16,906 bases of DNA from assembly GCA_937884735.1 (NCBI GenBank), contig CAKZYI010000808.1, positions 1 to 16,906 on the forward strand, in the 5' to 3' direction. Made by a program: the position numbers and the translations under genes. Shown one piece after another: positions 1 to 6,491 of this stretch. Source of the stretch: an uncultured Pleurocapsa sp. GTDB taxonomy: Bacteria; Cyanobacteriota; Cyanobacteriia; Cyanobacteriales; Xenococcaceae. The notes under the pieces were generated by a model. The model made no database searches and had not been told where the DNA came from. It was given only the letters and a program-made list of their open reading frames with translations. The stretch's first letter is position 1. The number at the start of each line of letters is the position of its first letter.

Positions 1-128
1 ACGCCACTTTTAACTACATCGGCTACTTCTTGGGCAAGTTCGGCGACTACGGCAGGATCTATACCTTAGCCCAAATTACCCATCAATGCTTCGCCACTTA
101 GCTTTAATAAAACCCTCTGGTAACTCAT
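1..128 (-). pseudogene. pyrH: UMP kinase, N-terminal fragment with in-frame stop codon
   Basis: On the minus strand an ATG at 126-128 opens a frame reading MSYQRVLLKLSGEALMGNLG, then TAA (66-68), then GIDPAVVAELAQEVADVVKS up to the window edge. This is the start of bacterial/cyanobacterial UMP kinase, which phosphorylates UMP to UDP in pyrimidine synthesis; KLSGEAL is the start of its nucleotide-binding fold. In relatives the residue between the two glycines (GYG) is normally Tyr, so one base change from TAC or TAT would give the TAA seen here. The frame is otherwise intact on both sides. PyrH is essential in most bacteria, so this is either a base-call error, a dead second copy, or (less likely) read-through. 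The gene continues beyond the left edge. The identification is firm; its status as a pseudogene is not. Confidence 0.75.
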
Positions 129-264
129 TCCTAGAAAAGTAAACCTCGATCTTTCTTGTTATTTACCTCCCCATAACATAGCAGCTTTCTGTACTTTGTC
201 ATTAATTAAAGCTACGAGCTTTGGAGATAAGTCTATAGCAACAGGATATCTAGAGGAAAAGGGT

Positions 265-804
265 TCAATTTTCAGTACGCCATTCAATACTATCCCCTGT
301 AGCCTCGATATTGTCTTTAGATACTCTTTGATCGGACAATACAGCAGAAATGCTGTCTCTCAAATGATGATATTTTGCTTCTTCAATAGATTTTTCGCCA
401 TCATCAATACAGCCTTGATAGCGAATAATCGAGTCACTATCTAATAGATAAACTGTAGGTACAACTTTTGCTTTAAAAGATTTTGCCACATCTTGGGTTG
501 GATCGCGTAAATAAGGAAAATTTAAACCTTTATTTTGGGCATATTCTTTCATCACAGCCATACTCTCAGCAATAGGTTCAGTACGATGATTAGAATCTAT
601 CCCGACTATGGTGAAATTCTGGTTGGCGAAATCAGTTTGAATTTGTTTAAGTCTTTCAATATATCGGTCTACACTAGAACTATTATTACCCATAAAAACG
701 ACTGCGATCGCCTTATATTTTTTGAGATAGCTACCCAAATGATAAACTTCTTGATCGATGCCTGGAATTTCGAAATCGGGTGCGTAGTTACCAATAGTGT
801 TCAT
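265..804 (-). CDS. Thioredoxin/AhpC-TSA-like protein lacking the redox cysteines
   Basis: A 179-residue protein with the fold pattern of the thioredoxin/peroxiredoxin-like (AhpC-TSA) family: APDFEIPG near residue 8, a strand VVFMG, a helix, the strand FTIVGIDSN, then FPYLRDPTQDVAKSF and the cis-proline region VVPTVYLLD. Members of this group that I know carry CNHCPYV after the VVF strand and a GCSIKW motif near the end. Here these read GNNSSSV and GDSIEW, so both active-site cysteines and the C-terminal one are gone. The only Cys is in YQGCIDDG. Several independent changes make this a real loss rather than a sequencing slip. The start ATG has AGGA about 11 bases upstream. It is probably a cytosolic non-redox relative with a binding or regulatory role; the ligand is unknown. 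It lies upstream of the broken pyrH on the same strand and diverges from the creatininase gene. Confidence 0.8.
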   Translation of the reverse strand: MNTIGNYAPDFEIPGIDQEVYHLGSYLKKYKAIAVVFMGNNSSSVDRYIERLKQIQTDFANQNFTIVGIDSNHRTEPIAESMAVMKEYAQNKGLNFPYLRDPTQDVAKSFKAKVVPTVYLLDSDSIIRYQGCIDDGEKSIEEAKYHHLRDSISAVLSDQRVSKDNIEATGDSIEWRTEN

Positions 805-955
805 CTATACTTTTTCCTATAAAAATCTTGTTCGGTGGGTGCAAGTAACCAATTTTATCAATTTTAATTACGATTTGAGTGTTGGTAAGATTTTGGTTTT
901 ATGACGACAACCATCCTAAAGTATTTATAAACGAATTTTTATTGCTCAACAGCTT

Positions 956-1765
956 ATGATGCACGGCTTTATTCCTCCTCAACGCTATTTTCCTTATTTA
1001 ACCTGGAAAGAAATCGAGCAAATGCCCAATAAAGAGAATGTAGTTATTATTCAGCCTATTGGTGCGATCGAACAACACGGATATCATTTACCTGTTGCGG
1101 TAGATTCTGCCATTAGTTTGGGAGTATTGGGCAAAGCTTTGTCTGGGCTAGATGAAGATATTTCTGCTTACGCTTTGCCTTGTTTATATTATGGAAAATC
1201 TAACGAACATGCGGGATTTCCTGGCACAATTTCTCTGACGGCAACTACCCTTTTAAATGTTGTTAGGGAAATGGCGATTAGCGTTTATAATGCTGGGTTT
1301 CGCAAGTTAGTATTGATGAATTCTCACGGCGGACAACCCCAAATTATGGAAATAGCTGCTAGAGATTTACATCAAGAACATCCCGACTTTTCTGTATTTC
1401 CTTTGTTTACCTGGCGCGTACCTCATATTGTGGGAGAAATGCTCGCGCCCAAAGAGCAAGAATATGGGATTCATGCAGGGGATGCCGAAACTAGTATTAT
1501 GCTTTCTTTATTGCCAGAACAGGTAAAAATGGAACAAGCAGTCAAAGAATATCCCCAGGGTTTACCAGAGGATAGTTTGTTGGATATGGAAGGTAAATTA
1601 CCCTTTGCTTGGCTGACCAAAGAATTGAGCAAGAGTGGTGTAATGGGCGATGCAACAGTTGCTTCCCAAGAAAAAGGCGATCGCATTTTACAGTCTGTCG
1701 CCGATGGTTGGGTAAGGGTAATTAAAGATATTTATAAATTCAAACAACCGAGAAGTAAGGGATAA
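956..1765 (+). CDS. Creatininase-family metal-dependent amidohydrolase
   Basis: A 269-residue cytosolic enzyme of the creatininase/creatinine amidohydrolase family, which hydrolyses cyclic or linear amides with a two-metal centre. Metal ligands can be read directly: E39, H41 and D50 in GAIEQHGYHLPVAVD have exactly the spacing of E34-H36-D45 in Pseudomonas creatininase, H124 lies in NSHGGQ, and E178 lies in HAGDAETS. The NSHGG and HAGDAETS forms resemble the wider family (including MftE-type peptidases) rather than true creatininase, which has NGHYEN, so creatinine is probably not the substrate. Two ATG codons stand in tandem at 956 and 959, with no clear ribosome binding site before either. 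The last codons and the stop lie inside a heptamer repeat, giving an odd PRSKG end. It is a single gene that converges with the M41-like gene. Confidence 0.88.
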   Translation: MMHGFIPPQRYFPYLTWKEIEQMPNKENVVIIQPIGAIEQHGYHLPVAVDSAISLGVLGKALSGLDEDISAYALPCLYYGKSNEHAGFPGTISLTATTLLNVVREMAISVYNAGFRKLVLMNSHGGQPQIMEIAARDLHQEHPDFSVFPLFTWRVPHIVGEMLAPKEQEYGIHAGDAETSIMLSLLPEQVKMEQAVKEYPQGLPEDSLLDMEGKLPFAWLTKELSKSGVMGDATVASQEKGDRILQSVADGWVRVIKDIYKFKQPRSKG

Positions 1766-1806
1766 GGGATAAGGAACAAGGGATAACTCATTACTTATTA
1801 CTCATT
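1757..1806. repeat. Two adjoining heptamer tandem repeats at a convergent 3' junction
   Basis: Positions 1757-1784 hold four heptamers (AAGGGAT, AAGGGAT, AAGGAAC, AAGGGAT). After one base, 1786-1806 holds three more of another family (ACTCATT, ACTTATT, ACTCATT). They resemble the short tandemly repeated repetitive (STRR) heptamers known from cyanobacteria. The stop codon of the creatininase gene (1763-1765) is in the first tract and the stop of the M41-like gene (1791-1793, minus strand) is in the second, so both proteins end in repeat-encoded residues. Confidence 0.8.
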
Positions 1807-2489
1807 ACCAAGTCTGCATCACAATGTTGTTGTATGACGGCATAGCATTCTTCTACGGAGGATCTTTGCTTCATTGCCTCTACTAAAGCTTCATAAGACT
1901 GCTGGTGTCTGGTCAATAAATTAGTCGCCTGTAGCTGCGCCCAGCGTTCTTTTTGGTCATAGCCTACTTCTGGTAAACCTGCCATTGTTAAAGCCTGCTT
2001 GAGCTGTCCTCGGTCTTCTGCACCTCCTTGAGAGTCGCCATAGATTATTTTTTCTTCGGCTACCCCCGAGATCCACACAGTGCAAAAACGGTCTAAAGTC
2101 AGACGCATTTCTTGAATGTTAAAGGGCTTATTGGTTAGAGTGTCTGTTTCAAAAGCAACTCCTCCACGACCTAATTGCCCTTTTTTGATCATTTCCCAAG
2201 CGGTTAGAGTATATCCAGTGATGGGAATACCCAGAAAATATGCTGTTAAAAAATGTCCCGCTTCGTGATTGATAATGCGTTGGCGTTGTTCTCCAGAAGC
2301 AAATAAATCTAATAGTAAAGAAACTCCTCGATTGTTCCAACTTAGGGTATCTACTGTAGCCAAACTTAAGATACCAAAAGTAAGAGCAGCAGGAACAACA
2401 GGAGGAATATGAAAAATTGGCCCTAACAAAGATGTCATAGTCATCAAGAAGATTCCGATGGCAATGAGGTTTAAAGAGGTTTGAGGCAT
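1791..2489 (-). CDS. Membrane-bound stand-alone M41-like zinc peptidase
   Basis: Counted from the ATG at 2489 this is a 232-residue protein. Two hydrophobic segments (about residues 4-27 and 30-50) are followed by HEAGH at 75-79 and a GGAEDRGQL segment whose Asp (about residue 159) fits the third zinc ligand of peptidase family M41, the FtsH protease domain. No AAA+ ATPase domain is present, so this is a detached FtsH-like peptidase of a type found in cyanobacteria and plastids, probably in the thylakoid or plasma membrane. The frame stays open back to a TTG at 2543, which would add MAKINILNISKHLKNIFI; that extension is AT-rich and lacks a ribosome binding site, and the hydrophobic segment follows directly after the ATG, so I prefer 2489. 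Substrate and partner are unknown. Its last residues (MSNK) come from a heptamer repeat. Confidence 0.8.
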   Translation of the reverse strand: MPQTSLNLIAIGIFLMTMTSLLGPIFHIPPVVPAALTFGILSLATVDTLSWNNRGVSLLLDLFASGEQRQRIINHEAGHFLTAYFLGIPITGYTLTAWEMIKKGQLGRGGVAFETDTLTNKPFNIQEMRLTLDRFCTVWISGVAEEKIIYGDSQGGAEDRGQLKQALTMAGLPEVGYDQKERWAQLQATNLLTRHQQSYEALVEAMKQRSSVEECYAVIQQHCDADLVMSNK

Positions 2490-2601
2490 TATAAATATAT
2501 TTTTTAAATGTTTAGATATATTAAGTATATTTATTTTAGCCAAATTATAGAAAAACCCTTGTTCTTCCTTAACTTTATTATTTTTTCTCTTTATTACCTA
2601 A

Positions 2602-3285
2602 TTAGTTTTCCTGGTTGAGATTATCTGATTCCGTCACTGGTGGAACACCTCCAGGTACTGCTGGCTCAGTTTCGGTAGTCTGATTGACAGGAGTCGATTC
2701 AGTAGGAGTGATTTCAGGAATGGGAATCATAAATAAAGCCCCCGCTGCCATTGCCAAACTAGCAAAACCAATTCCTATTGGGGTTAATCTCTCTGCCAAT
2801 GGTTGTTCTGGCTTACGATAACGTTTGCTGACAGGCTTTAGTTCTAGGGTCATTCCTGGTAAGGTGCTACGATCTGCATGAAACTGATCGATCGCATCAA
2901 CTAAGTCGAATAGTTCTATAGTTGTCAGATTAACTTCTGTTTTAGCCTCATCTGCACTTGCTTCTGGCTGTAAGGGCAGACGATGAAGATGGCTATCGGT
3001 TTTATTTATTGTTACTTGAGGATATTCTGTATTTTCTGCCTGGGGATGGGCTAAACCACTCAAAAAACCTTGAGCATAGTTACTGACAGCATGAGATAGG
3101 TTAGCCAGAAAAACACGTCCTCCGCTGAGAGTTTGATTTGAGCCGATAAAATTGCACTCTGCATTAATCAGAATTGACATTGGAGACTGACCATCTAAAA
3201 TATCGACGTTTTCTGAATCACTATCTTCCAATCCTTCCAAAATCAAATTGCAGTTGGGCAAAATATACTGTCGCTTGATATTCAT
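2602..3285 (-). CDS. DUF4335-type cyanobacterial protein with C-terminal membrane helix
   Basis: A 227-residue protein matching the cyanobacterial DUF4335 family as I know it: it opens MNIKRQYILPNCNLILEGL, has SILINAECNF and LSGGRVFLANLSHAVSNYAQ in the first third, and continues with a charged linker containing TTIELFDLVDAIDQFHAD (about residues 120-137). A hydrophobic segment at about 167-190 (TPIGIGFASLAMAAGALF) looks like one membrane span, followed by a Pro/Thr/Glu-rich tail. No catalytic motif is visible. Its ATG is only three bases after the stop of the DUF3038 gene, so the two are almost certainly co-transcribed and translationally coupled, and their products may work together. No biochemical function is known to me. 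The family name comes from memory of the motif pattern, not from a search. Confidence 0.78.
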   Translation of the reverse strand: MNIKRQYILPNCNLILEGLEDSDSENVDILDGQSPMSILINAECNFIGSNQTLSGGRVFLANLSHAVSNYAQGFLSGLAHPQAENTEYPQVTINKTDSHLHRLPLQPEASADEAKTEVNLTTIELFDLVDAIDQFHADRSTLPGMTLELKPVSKRYRKPEQPLAERLTPIGIGFASLAMAAGALFMIPIPEITPTESTPVNQTTETEPAVPGGVPPVTESDNLNQEN

Positions 3286-3288
3286 AAT

Positions 3289-3921
3289 TTATGCAACCTC
3301 TCCATCAAACAGACTAAACCAAACTCGTTGTATTCCTTTTGTACCAGTGCAAAATAACAGCTTATTTAATAAAGACAAAGCCAATTCATTCAACTGTTCT
3401 TCCGAAGCAATATAGGCTGATACCTTAGCACGACGAGAATTCATCCGACTACGAAAATGAGCGCGGAATCTCTCTAAATATTCTGAAAGACGAAAATGAT
3501 TCTCTATGGGCAAATTCTTCTCGCGCATTTGTTGTTCTGCCAATAATAGTTGGCGAATATTGACCATGAGATCTTTAGCTCGATAACCTGCTACTATCAC
3601 CAATGCTTTAGCCTGTTCTAAACTAAGATTGTCCCTGGTGTAAGAACGTCGCCAAGGATTGCCACAGCGCAAACGCCACAGGTTAACTCGGTGTTTGATA
3701 ATTCCATCAATGTTTAATTGTCTTGACATTGCCAGCATTTGTTCTGAACCTCCTAATTCAAGAGCTTCTAATGCCAGTAAAAGCAGGTCAATTTGTTGTT
3801 GAGTACGAGGAGAACAACTCTTAGTAGGAAGAGATATGTCTGGTAAAGTATTTAAAATTGATGCTGGAGTTTCGGCGGGGGAAGGAAAGTCGGACTCTAA
3901 ACTGGCAGATTGACTCATCAT
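3289..3921 (-). CDS. DUF3038-type cyanobacterial protein
   Basis: A 210-residue soluble protein matching the cyanobacterial DUF3038 family. After a variable N-terminus (about 1-35), a helical core begins with TQQQIDLLLLALEALELGGSE, then GIIKHRVNLWRLRCGNPWRR, and a long Arg-rich stretch ending in LNKLLFCTGTKGIQRVWFSL. There is no signal peptide, membrane span or recognised catalytic motif. Two ATG codons lie in tandem (3921 and 3918), neither with a strong ribosome binding site. The downstream DUF4335 gene starts three bases after this stop; the same pair sits together in many cyanobacteria, which supports a shared but unknown role. The basic core could bind nucleic acid or acidic lipids, but that is a guess. 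Confidence 0.78.
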   Translation of the reverse strand: MMSQSASLESDFPSPAETPASILNTLPDISLPTKSCSPRTQQQIDLLLLALEALELGGSEQMLAMSRQLNIDGIIKHRVNLWRLRCGNPWRRSYTRDNLSLEQAKALVIVAGYRAKDLMVNIRQLLLAEQQMREKNLPIENHFRLSEYLERFRAHFRSRMNSRRAKVSAYIASEEQLNELALSLLNKLLFCTGTKGIQRVWFSLFDGEVA

Positions 3922-4013
3922 AAAATCAAATCGATATTTTAGTTACAAATATTATTCCCTGTCGAGAATAACAAATTAATCTCTGGTGCTATGATGCCAC
4001 AGCTATTTAATAT

Positions 4014-4039
4014 AAGGATTAATCTTAAGGACTAATCTA
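4014..4039. repeat. 13-base direct repeat upstream of apt
   Basis: Two adjacent 13-mers, AAGGATTAATCTT and AAGGACTAATCTA, end 19 bases before the apt start, and a further TAATCTAAAT follows at about 4042. They lie where a promoter or operator for apt would be expected, between apt and the divergent DUF3038 gene. I see no known regulator site in them. Confidence 0.4.
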
Positions 4040-4058
4040 ATTTAATCTAAATTTACCG

Positions 4059-4586
4059 ATGTTGTTTATGGAACTCAAATCTTTAATACGCGATATACCC
4101 GATTTTCCTCAGCCAGGAATTTTGTTTCGAGATATTACTACCCTGCTTAACAATCCTCAAGGATTGCGTATGACAATAGATCTTCTGACAGAAAAATGTA
4201 ACGCAGCAAATTTTGCGCCAGACTATATCGTGGGAATGGAGTCTAGAGGTTTTATTTTTGCAACTCCTTTGGCATACAAGTTAAACGCAGGATTTGTTCC
4301 TGTGCGAAAACCAGGAAAACTTCCCGCACCAGTATATTCAGTATCTTACGATCTAGAATACGGTACAGATAGTTTGGAAATTCACCAAGATGCCATTGCT
4401 CCTAATTCCAGAATACTGATTGTTGATGATTTGTTAGCCACAGGAGGAACAGCCAAAGCTACTGTTGAGCTTTTGAATCAGTGTAAGGCTGAAATTGTCG
4501 GCTGTGCCTTCGTGATCGAGCTAATGGCTTTAAAAGGCAGGGAGAAACTATCTGAGATTCCAATTGTTAACTTAATAGAATATTAA
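4059..4586 (+). CDS. apt: Adenine phosphoribosyltransferase
   Basis: APRT converts adenine and PRPP to AMP and pyrophosphate in purine salvage, as a cytosolic dimer. Read from the first ATG the product is 175 residues. Counting from the second in-frame ATG at 4068 (172 residues), the protein opens MELKSLIRDIPDFPQPGILF, the usual APRT start, so 4068 is the more likely initiation site even though 4059 gives the longer frame. The PRPP-binding loop ILIVDDLLATGGTA is at about 116-129, the flexible catalytic loop RKPGKLP at 80-86 and the ESRGF segment at 58-62; all are intact and length is normal for the family. No strong ribosome binding site precedes either ATG. It stands alone, diverging from the DUF3038/DUF4335 pair. 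Confidence 0.95.
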   Translation: MLFMELKSLIRDIPDFPQPGILFRDITTLLNNPQGLRMTIDLLTEKCNAANFAPDYIVGMESRGFIFATPLAYKLNAGFVPVRKPGKLPAPVYSVSYDLEYGTDSLEIHQDAIAPNSRILIVDDLLATGGTAKATVELLNQCKAEIVGCAFVIELMALKGREKLSEIPIVNLIEY

Positions 4587-4682
4587 AATCCCTGATTTAA
4601 CTGGGATACATTACCAAATTTTAACGGTTACAACATAATCTGATTAAGTGATAAATTGCCATGTTGCTCTAAATCAAGTTAG

Positions 4683-4710
4683 TTGACAAAACCAGTGTCA
4701 TAGCGACAAT
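4683..4710 (+). promoter_or_regulatory. Possible sigma-70 promoter for the TolC-like gene
   Basis: TTGACA at 4683-4688 is a perfect -35 box, with GACAAT at 4705-4710 as a weak -10 box at 16 bases spacing. It lies in the 242-base gap before the porin gene, leaving a leader of over 100 bases. The -10 match is poor, so this is tentative. I see nothing else of note in the gap apart from the AAAGGAG ribosome binding site at its end. Confidence 0.3.
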
Positions 4711-4828
4711 AGCCAGTATACAATCACTTGTATTTTTTTATGGTGGCACAATTCCCCTAGCTAGTTGTGGTGATAGTGATTATTATCTTTCAAGACTAAA
4801 CAAAATCCTAAAATTAAAGGAGAGAGGA

Positions 4829-6373
4829 GTGGGTAAGAAAAATCAATTTATTAAAACTATAGGACTAAGTATGTCTGTCGTATTCAGTAATGCGATCGCA
4901 GCTATCGCAGAAGAGATACCTAGTTTTAGCTCTAATTTGCAGTCAAAATCAGCATTGTTAGCGCAGTCGACGGACACGCAAGATGATATTATTAAGCCTG
5001 CTCAAACGCCAGTAAATAACACCGAGAAACTCAATCCTAGTGCCAATCCATTATCATTTCCAACTCAAGCCGATGAAGTGGAAGTCGATCCTCAAAAGCC
5101 GATTACACTAGAGCAAGCGATCGAGTTATCTCTCAAAAACAATCAAGATGTTCAAGCTACCAGATTGCAAGTAGAACAATCAGCACTAGCCCTAAGAGAA
5201 GCAAGAGCCGCTCTTTTTCCCACTTTGGATTTTGGCACTGGATTAGACTACAGCAACAGTGCATTTCTCGACAGTGTTAACGAACAAATAATTGAAGAAA
5301 GAGGAGAAGGTAGTTTAACCAACCCAGAAACTAGCAGCTTTACTTTTAGTACTAGTGTTAGCCTAGGCTATGATATTTATGATGGTGGTAGAAGAGGGGC
5401 TGCAATTCGTGCTTCTCAAAAACAACTGCAATCTAATGAGTTGGAGTTGGAAAGCATCGTCGAACAAACAAGATTTGAAACTTCTAGAGATTACTACAAC
5501 TTGCAAAATAGTGATGCTCAGGTTGAAATTGAGCAAGCTGCGGTAGAAGATGCCAACCAAACTCTTAAAGATGCTCAACTTTTAGAAAAAGCTGGTTTGG
5601 GAACTAGATTTGACGTTTTGCGAGCCGAGGTAGAATTAGCGCAAGCCCAACAAAGACTAAGTACCGCTCAAGCCAATCAAAATATATCTCGCAGACAATT
5701 AGCAGAAACCTTGAATGTTTCTCATGATACTGATTTGTCAACCGCAGATAAAATTGAAGAAGCTGGCTCTTGGTCACTTTCTTTATCAGAAAGTATTGTT
5801 CAAGCATTCAAAAATCGTGCGGAATTGGAACAGTTATTACTGCAAAGAGAAATTGGCGCAGAACAACGTAAAGTTGCTTTATCTCAGGTAAGACCTACTT
5901 TGAGTGCCGATGCCTCCTATTCTATCAACGATGATTTTGAAGATAGCTTTGATACTAGCGATCAATACAGTGTAGGCTTAAATTTAAACTGGAGACTATA
6001 TGACGGAGGTGCTGCTCGTGCTTCTGCCAGACAGTCGGACAAAGATATCGAAATTGCAGAAGCCCAGTTTGCCAACCAGCGCAATCAGATTCGCTTTGCT
6101 GTAGAGCAGGCATATTATGGTCTAGAAGCGAATCAAAAAAATATTGGTACGGCTACTAAAGAAGTAGAATTAGCTGAAGAAAGCTTGCGACTAGCCCGAC
6201 TACGTTTCCAAGCAGGTGTTGGTACTCAAACAGACGTAATTGAGGCTCAAACTCAGTTAACTACTGCCCGTGGTAACTTGCTTTCTTCGATTATTGATTA
6301 CAATCAGTCTTATGCCGACTTGCAAAGGCAGGTTTCAAATAGACCTGATAATGGTTTACAAGATTTGCCATAA
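4829..6373 (+). CDS. TolC-family outer-membrane efflux/secretion channel
   Basis: A 514-residue outer-membrane factor. A signal peptide covers about residues 1-27 (a short basic start, then a hydrophobic stretch ending AIAAIA|EE). A low-complexity polar linker to about residue 88 is followed by two outer-membrane-efflux (OEP) halves, the first opening with PITLEQAIELSLKNNQDVQA near 91 and holding YDGGRRGAAIRASQKQL, the second near 310 holding the matching YDGGAARASARQSDKD. Long coiled-coil helices rich in Ala, Gln and Glu fit the periplasmic tunnel. The duplicated DGG motif and overall length fit cyanobacterial TolC homologues, which serve type I secretion and drug efflux with inner-membrane partners not encoded here. 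The start is GTG at 4829, chosen because AAAGGAG lies about six bases upstream. A heptamer repeat follows the stop closely. Confidence 0.92.
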   Translation: MGKKNQFIKTIGLSMSVVFSNAIAAIAEEIPSFSSNLQSKSALLAQSTDTQDDIIKPAQTPVNNTEKLNPSANPLSFPTQADEVEVDPQKPITLEQAIELSLKNNQDVQATRLQVEQSALALREARAALFPTLDFGTGLDYSNSAFLDSVNEQIIEERGEGSLTNPETSSFTFSTSVSLGYDIYDGGRRGAAIRASQKQLQSNELELESIVEQTRFETSRDYYNLQNSDAQVEIEQAAVEDANQTLKDAQLLEKAGLGTRFDVLRAEVELAQAQQRLSTAQANQNISRRQLAETLNVSHDTDLSTADKIEEAGSWSLSLSESIVQAFKNRAELEQLLLQREIGAEQRKVALSQVRPTLSADASYSINDDFEDSFDTSDQYSVGLNLNWRLYDGGAARASARQSDKDIEIAEAQFANQRNQIRFAVEQAYYGLEANQKNIGTATKEVELAEESLRLARLRFQAGVGTQTDVIEAQTQLTTARGNLLSSIIDYNQSYADLQRQVSNRPDNGLQDLP

Positions 6374-6378
6374 CCGTA

Positions 6379-6412
6379 ATTACTGATTACTGATTACTGA
6401 TTACTGATTACT
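6379..6412. repeat. ATTACTG heptamer tandem repeat
   Basis: Four perfect ATTACTG units and a partial fifth (ATTACT) start six bases after the TolC-like stop codon. This is an STRR-like cyanobacterial tandem repeat, not a CRISPR: the units are contiguous, without spacers. It lies between the porin gene and the ribosome-binding-site-like AAAAGGA (6417-6423) of the next gene. Confidence 0.85.
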
Positions 6413-6491
6413 AATCAAAAGGAATAGGTTTATAGAAAAGATAAGTCAACAAAGTAATTATTGGACATGGCTATGTTTTTGCCTAAGTCTC

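Noticed and set aside
535..822. Open frame on the plus strand over the thioredoxin-like gene
   Set aside because: It lies antisense to a gene with clear family motifs, and its own product matches nothing I recognise.
2490..2543. N-terminal extension of the M41-like peptidase from a TTG
   Set aside because: It is AT-rich, has no ribosome binding site, and sits before the ATG that directly precedes the hydrophobic segment.
6379..6412. CRISPR array
   Set aside because: The units are 7 bases long and contiguous, with no spacers and no cas genes nearby.
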